Translations under genes and position numbers: made by a program
Source of the DNA: Bacteroides sp. UBA939
GTDB taxonomy: Bacteria; Bacteroidota; Bacteroidia; Bacteroidales; Bacteroidaceae
NCBI RefSeq assembly: GCF_002293435.1
Contig: NZ_DBDF01000057.1
Coordinates: forward strand, 2,742 to 31,857
Length of the DNA stretch: 29,116 bases
Direction: 5' to 3'
Notes under the pieces: model-generated
What the model was told of the DNA's origin: nothing
The model's database searches: none
Seen by the model: only the letters and a program-made list of their open reading frames with translations
Shown: piece by piece, positions 25,249 to 29,116 of the stretch
Position numbering within the stretch: position 1 is the first letter of the stretch
How the letters are laid out: each line of letters opens with the position of its first letter

Positions 25249-26646
25249 TTACTTTTTTATCTTTGATGTGTAACTATTAATTGCGTCGTAGGCAAATTGA
25301 AGGAAGAAACGGAACTTGTTACTGTGATCCTCCCCTTTCTCCTGATTGCTCTTCTGGATCATACGGAGGAGATAATAAGAGTCATCCTTCGCATCTAGTT
25401 CCATTCCTTTAATCCAACCGCCCATTTTCTTCAACTCATCATAATGGAGAGGAGCAAAGGTTCGCTTATTTTGAGCGAGTTCTGAGTACCATTGATAATA
25501 AATATCAGTAAATCTCTTAAGTGCCAGAAAAGATGCATCCTTATAAAAATGATCATTAAAGCCTCTACTTACTTTTAGCGGGAAGTAAGATTCAGATGGT
25601 AACTTGTTGACAAAGTTCCTTAAAAGCATATAGTCGGCTACACTCTTTATCATTTCTTTATATCCGGATCCCATGGATATTAAATCCAGAGATTCTTCAT
25701 CGGATTCTATTGCACGGCTAAGAAATTGTCGTTTATCTGGCTTTTCTTTATTTAGAAAATCAAACAATGCCGAAGCAGCAACCAGCTCAATAAAGTTTGC
25801 TTTATCATCTTGTTTCTTCTCATCGTTTTCATAGACTTGTTTCAAAGTCTTTTCTCCTATGTAATAAAGATAATCAGAATCTACCGTGTTTTCATAATAT
25901 GCTAAAGCCGCTTTGGTCTTTGTGTAGAAGTTTGCAGAGTCAATGTCGCTACCTGTAGTAGCAGGATCTTTCAATCCGTAATAAGGAAGTACAGATACGG
26001 CACCCATTATGGCATTCTTGACAGTTGGCTCATTTTCAGAACCGCGTATTTTCTTTTCCAGGAGAGGGTAGCCAGATGCTCCTGTACCTCCAAAAATAGA
26101 ACTGATAATAAAGACCCTGTCCTCTTTTTCACAATGCATCTTAAAGGCTTTGAACCAGTCTGCTCCTTCAATCATTTCTCCGAGAACAACTATACCAACA
26201 TTAGGATTCCCTTTGAAACCTACAGAAAGCTGATTGTTAAGATTCTTGCTGGAGAACAATGTCTCAATAAGGAGGTTATTAATATCATCCGCACCCAAAG
26301 CTGCAGAATTAATATAGGAGCCGAATTTTTCCTTGCTGCCTGCAACCTGCTGAGTATTGTTTGATTGATTATTTAGCTGATTGAGCAAGCGGATTTCAGA
26401 ATTGAAGAAACCATCAAGGTGATTAAGGGTTGATGAACCGTTATTAATTGATTGCTGATAAATATTGATATAGCTATCCAATAGAGAATGGAGATTCTTT
26501 TTTTCTTCAAGATCCAGATGTGGATCCAAAATAATCGGTACAACCGTGTAACCGTTGGTATTCATGCCTCCTGCCATCAGCATGGTGATGCTTTTCATGA
26601 CGCGTATACCAGTACCTCCGATACAAAATACAAATACTTTTTTCAT
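25249..26646 (-). CDS. Tubulin/FtsZ-like GTPase-superfamily protein
   Basis: This 465-residue protein begins with a Rossmann-type strand and glycine loop (MKKVFVFCIGGTGIRVMKSI, residues 1-20). The strand VPIILDPHLDLEEKK follows, in a place comparable to the FtsZ segment that names a nucleotide-contact asparagine. RVFIISSIFGGTGASGYPLL (about 178-197) resembles the tubulin signature loop GGGTGTG. The order of strand, G-loop, acidic strand and GGTGxSG loop fits the tubulin/FtsZ superfamily, including diverged bacterial Tubulin_2-like families. The signature loop sits about 80 residues later than in FtsZ because of an insertion at about 60-130. The C-terminal half is helical and unassigned. It is probably cytoplasmic, and filament formation is only inferred. 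It lies 4 bp upstream of the actin-like gene. A generic Rossmann protein is the alternative. Confidence 0.62.
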   Translation of the reverse strand: MKKVFVFCIGGTGIRVMKSITMLMAGGMNTNGYTVVPIILDPHLDLEEKKNLHSLLDSYINIYQQSINNGSSTLNHLDGFFNSEIRLLNQLNNQSNNTQQVAGSKEKFGSYINSAALGADDINNLLIETLFSSKNLNNQLSVGFKGNPNVGIVVLGEMIEGADWFKAFKMHCEKEDRVFIISSIFGGTGASGYPLLEKKIRGSENEPTVKNAIMGAVSVLPYYGLKDPATTGSDIDSANFYTKTKAALAYYENTVDSDYLYYIGEKTLKQVYENDEKKQDDKANFIELVAASALFDFLNKEKPDKRQFLSRAIESDEESLDLISMGSGYKEMIKSVADYMLLRNFVNKLPSESYFPLKVSRGFNDHFYKDASFLALKRFTDIYYQWYSELAQNKRTFAPLHYDELKKMGGWIKGMELDAKDDSYYLLRMIQKSNQEKGEDHSNKFRFFLQFAYDAINSYTSKIKK

Positions 26647-26654
26647 ATCTGATT

Positions 26655-27101
26655 TTAGAATTTAATTAAACGATACGCATTGGTAGGAAAGTTAAACTGG
26701 CACCATAACCAAGAAGTAAGAACATATATAATACCAGAATAGAGTGCATTTGCGAAGGCAATCTTAAGTTCCAGAATCAATGCCCCATTCAATTTCGGAG
26801 TAACTGCGATATACTCAAATCCCAGCGTGGTTACAAATCCCAGTACGATTGTACCAATCAGAAACCAGCCCCAATATATGGGTTTGTAATGACGACCTGG
26901 TCTGTCATTAAAAGGTTTGTAATAGGATATAGCCATTACAATGCCCAATAAGATACAAATCGCTATAATAATGATGGATAAAGCTTCAAGGTGTCCCCAG
27001 AATGACCTTGCTTGATTATACAAGGCTTCATTGTTTTGAAACGGCCTTGTAAAATCAGACATGGTTCCAGTGATCCATTGATAGAATTTAAGAAGTTTCA
27101 T
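26655..27101 (-). CDS. Small three-helix membrane protein, unknown
   Basis: I do not recognise this 148-residue protein. It has three predicted transmembrane helices, at about residues 38-60 (LEALSIIIIAICILLGIVMA), 74-96 (YWGWFLIGTIVLGFVTTLGF) and 111-134 (KIAFANALYSGIIYVLTSWL). A polar loop between helices 1 and 2 (NDRPGRHYKPI) is basic and probably cytoplasmic. There is no signal peptide. Spacing is 2 bp from the vWA-like gene and 8 bp from the tubulin-like gene, so it is translated as part of the operon. It may anchor the cytoplasmic NTPases to the inner membrane; this is a guess from position only. Confidence 0.78.
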   Translation of the reverse strand: MKLLKFYQWITGTMSDFTRPFQNNEALYNQARSFWGHLEALSIIIIAICILLGIVMAISYYKPFNDRPGRHYKPIYWGWFLIGTIVLGFVTTLGFEYIAVTPKLNGALILELKIAFANALYSGIIYVLTSWLWCQFNFPTNAYRLIKF

Positions 27102-27103
27102 AT

Positions 27104-28357
27104 TTAATCTTTTTTAGATACAAGAATATAATTAGGCTTAAGAGACTGATTAACTATGCCCCCGTAGAATATGCCTTTGATGAAATTCTCGATAGAGTAT
27201 GACTTTGTATAATCATTCTCCATTGTCGCACCACAGAATTCTCCAAATAGTGTATAGTCAGTGTCTGGAAGTTCAAGCGACCACTCAAGAACTTCTGAAT
27301 CGGTTGCCATATTCACTACCTTAAGCTCCACAGTGGCGGTGGCTGTTCTTTTGAGTTTCTTGTCTGTTTTATTCTGGACAGCAATGTCAATATCCCCTAC
27401 AATGATATTAGACCCATATAAGGTCTTAACCTTGAAAGCCTCTATAAAATAGTCCTTATTGGTAAGCAGCCAGCGATAAGGGGCTAAGTCAACCTTAAGT
27501 TTAATAGTACAGGAATCAATTCCATCAGGCTCCTCATATTGTAGGAAGGTTGGCTCATTATCCAACTGGTAGCATTTGTTAGGAATTCCAAAACTGTAAT
27601 TTGGCGCACCATAGTCGAATCCGCTTTCGATATTATCAATAAAACTGCCATTGTCTTCTAGCAAGGTTGAAATACCATCACGCACTTTAGCTACAGCACC
27701 AGAATTACCGATAATGAAATAATAATACGGAGATCTATCGGTCACTGGATTACCACTATTCTTCAAATAGTCTGACGTTGCACATATGAGGCTGATAGGT
27801 TTGCTAAAGTCGCCTAAAATCTTGCTGACATCTGTGCTATATTGGGTTAAAAGCACTTGTGGAGCTGATGTTCCGACTGGACTATATTTCATGTCGGAAA
27901 TTAAAACAGCTACTTCCCCACGGCTAGTGTCGAGGTTGGAGATGATAGACTGTAACATAACTGGCACTCTTGTCGATGCAGTAGATACAAATGAACCGGT
28001 ATTCATTCTTGTCTGAAAATCAGTCATACTGATATTATCTCCACTATTACCGTCATTAGTAAGAATAGTGACCCCATGTGAAAACGATTTATAGTAGCTA
28101 CAAATACGCCAAACGTCCTCTTTGAACTTTGTCGGTTTGTTAGCTCTAAAGAAACCATTCATGCTACCAGAAACTTCCACATAGAATTTGATATTAGAAA
28201 GATCTGTTTGTGGCGAGATATCCGTGCTATCTTTGATTAGAAAACCACACTTAGTAAAATGAAGGTCGGAATTGGAATTCACGACACCACATGCAACAAA
28301 CATAGACGTCATCATAAAAGCAAGTATGACTGCTGAAAGAGTGTACTTTGTATTCAT
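27104..28357 (-). CDS. vWA-like lipoprotein, first gene of the operon
   Basis: This predicted lipoprotein of about 417 residues has the leader MNTKYTLSAVILAFMMTSMF followed by VAC, giving lipidated C23. The frame extends to a GTG at 28387, but the ATG at 28357 gives the proper signal peptide. NIKFYVEVSGSMNGFF (about 56-70) is a von Willebrand A-type metal-site (MIDAS) motif in which the first aspartate is replaced by glutamate (E61-x-S63-x-S65). A threonine region (STASTRVPVMLQ) and EVAVLISDMKYS fit the second and third metal-site loops. vWA domains mediate metal-dependent protein contacts. The C-terminal half (about 250-417) is beta-rich and unassigned. As a periplasmic protein it could couple the envelope to the inner-membrane motor. 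No consensus promoter was found upstream. Confidence 0.72.
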   Translation of the reverse strand: MNTKYTLSAVILAFMMTSMFVACGVVNSNSDLHFTKCGFLIKDSTDISPQTDLSNIKFYVEVSGSMNGFFRANKPTKFKEDVWRICSYYKSFSHGVTILTNDGNSGDNISMTDFQTRMNTGSFVSTASTRVPVMLQSIISNLDTSRGEVAVLISDMKYSPVGTSAPQVLLTQYSTDVSKILGDFSKPISLICATSDYLKNSGNPVTDRSPYYYFIIGNSGAVAKVRDGISTLLEDNGSFIDNIESGFDYGAPNYSFGIPNKCYQLDNEPTFLQYEEPDGIDSCTIKLKVDLAPYRWLLTNKDYFIEAFKVKTLYGSNIIVGDIDIAVQNKTDKKLKRTATATVELKVVNMATDSEVLEWSLELPDTDYTLFGEFCGATMENDYTKSYSIENFIKGIFYGGIVNQSLKPNYILVSKKD

Positions 28358-28723
28358 CAACTTATCGTATTTGAAATTATTTATCACTGCTATCTTATTT
28401 TCTGTATCGTTGAGTAACTCCTTTGTATTGTTTTAAGAGTTTTTTGTAATCTGATCAAGCTGTTCAAGATTTAGGATGGGAAGTGTTTGTACACTACTTG
28501 GAAATCATAACTGTACTTATCTCAAACATTTCGATCAACTATATCCCTATTTTAATTTTTTCGGCCAAAACTCTTTAATGCGATTTAGCTTTATATTTAA
28601 ATAGTTAAAATGTCCACAAATTTATTAAAGATGAAGTTTAGACCAAAAAACAAGTAGTTAAATTATTGCAAATTAAACAAATTAATCAATATATTAGGGT
28701 TCGCGTAAATAGGTTCTGTATGT
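28358..28723. other. AT-rich intergenic upstream of the operon
   Basis: These 366 bp precede the minus-strand operon and should hold its promoter. On the minus strand the closest -7-like match is the reverse of caaacatt at about 28523-28530, which has one mismatch and no proper -33 box. Two caaatta motifs occur at about 28669-28690. I see no gene and no strong inverted repeat. Confidence 0.4.
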
Positions 28724-28919
28724 TCATGGTCTGATTTTAATTCTCAGATTATACAAAGTAGCACATGTAGCAATGATACATTTTGCAAAAGAGCTGGTTC
28801 TGAGACGGCATTCATTTTTGACGATTCTCGTACTTAACTGTCGATGGCATGTTTCACACATACTCGAATGCAGGATACATTTTTGTTAAAGTGTTTTGCT
28901 GAGTAGAAAACTCCTTCCC
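28724..28919 (-). pseudogene. Decayed transposase C-terminal fragment, second copy
   Basis: The minus-strand frame ending at the stop at 28724-28726 reads RTSSFAKCIIATCATLYNLR near its end. Another frame just upstream reads YSAKHFNKNVSCIRVCVKHA, resembling the fN-x-x-hs-x-iR-x-x-vEhA block of IS5-type DDE transposases. The switch of frame indicates a frameshift. The end is homologous to the fragment at 11252-11400. No terminal inverted repeats were identified. Confidence 0.5.
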
Positions 28920-29116
28920 CTTGCTTCTCTTGACGGACTGTTATGATTATTACCTCTTTGGCTAAAGTCAAAAGCCAGGAAACCTTCTTGTGAAGAGAAA
29001 TAGGAGAACTAAAGATGTCGAATTCGACACCTTATTAAATAACGGACTGTACAGCATATACCAAGCACAGGGAAACTCAAGTGTATTTTATTAAAATGAT
29101 TATCCGCATACTGTCC
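28920..29116. other. No recognisable feature
   Basis: The last 197 bp contain no credible open frame on either strand. They may be the rest of the decayed transposase, but no conserved motif is visible. Confidence 0.4.

Noticed and set aside
17340..28357. Canonical Zorya system
   Set aside because: Only ZorA- and ZorB-like proteins are present; no ZorC, SNF2-type ZorD or HNH ZorE is encoded in the window.

Overview
The window looks like a Bacteroides-type genome (order Bacteroidales). The evidence is families typical of this group: a propeller/Y_Y_Y histidine kinase with a LytTR regulator, a TonB-dependent receptor paired with a DUF4249 lipoprotein, and PorT-like barrels. Two minus-strand promoters carry the Bacteroides -7 box TAnnTTTG, one with a well-spaced TTTG -33 box. 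Shine-Dalgarno sequences are largely absent, and long inverted-repeat elements fill the gaps between genes. No rRNA, tRNA or CRISPR array was seen.

Left part (1-9.6 kb, GC-richer, plus strand): a 5'-truncated sensor kinase and its LytTR response regulator; a repeat-rich intergenic region; a PorT-like outer-membrane barrel; then a tight three-gene operon of a YiiX-like papain-fold amidase, a compact TonB-dependent receptor and a DUF4249 lipoprotein; then a lipoprotein alpha/beta hydrolase. Three families of inverted repeat sit between these genes. One of them, with cacagag-type arms, recurs at about 2.8, 8.2 and 15.5 kb.

Middle (9.6-17.1 kb): a minus-strand HipB/HipA kinase toxin-antitoxin pair whose 3' end overlaps the hydrolase tail to tail; a non-coding stretch with a decayed transposase end and clusters of 22-23 bp-period palindromic repeats; a large secreted protein with two pectate-lyase-3-like beta-helix domains, a discoidin (F5/8 C) domain and a type IX-secretion-like tail; then a minus-strand AbiEi/AbiEii toxin-antitoxin pair with a clear promoter.

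Right part (17.3-28.4 kb, AT-rich, all minus strand): eight very tightly packed genes that look like one system. In transcription order they are a vWA-like lipoprotein, a small three-helix membrane protein, a tubulin/FtsZ-like putative GTPase, a 1055-residue protein with an actin/Hsp70-like ATPase domain, a MotA/ExbB/ZorA-like channel protein with a long coiled-coil tail, a MotB/ZorB-like OmpA-domain partner, a protein with three DUF4357-like modules, and a DNA/RNA non-specific endonuclease predicted to be a lipoprotein. This joins two cytoskeletal-type NTPases to an ion-driven stator-like motor and a nuclease. It resembles the Zorya anti-phage system only in the ZorA/ZorB pair and lacks ZorC, ZorD and ZorE. 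I infer an envelope-spanning conflict (defence or antagonism) system and regard it as the most interesting content here. Decayed transposase 3' ends homologous to each other occur near 11.3 and 28.8 kb, and two toxin-antitoxin pairs lie alongside, which suggests an accessory island.
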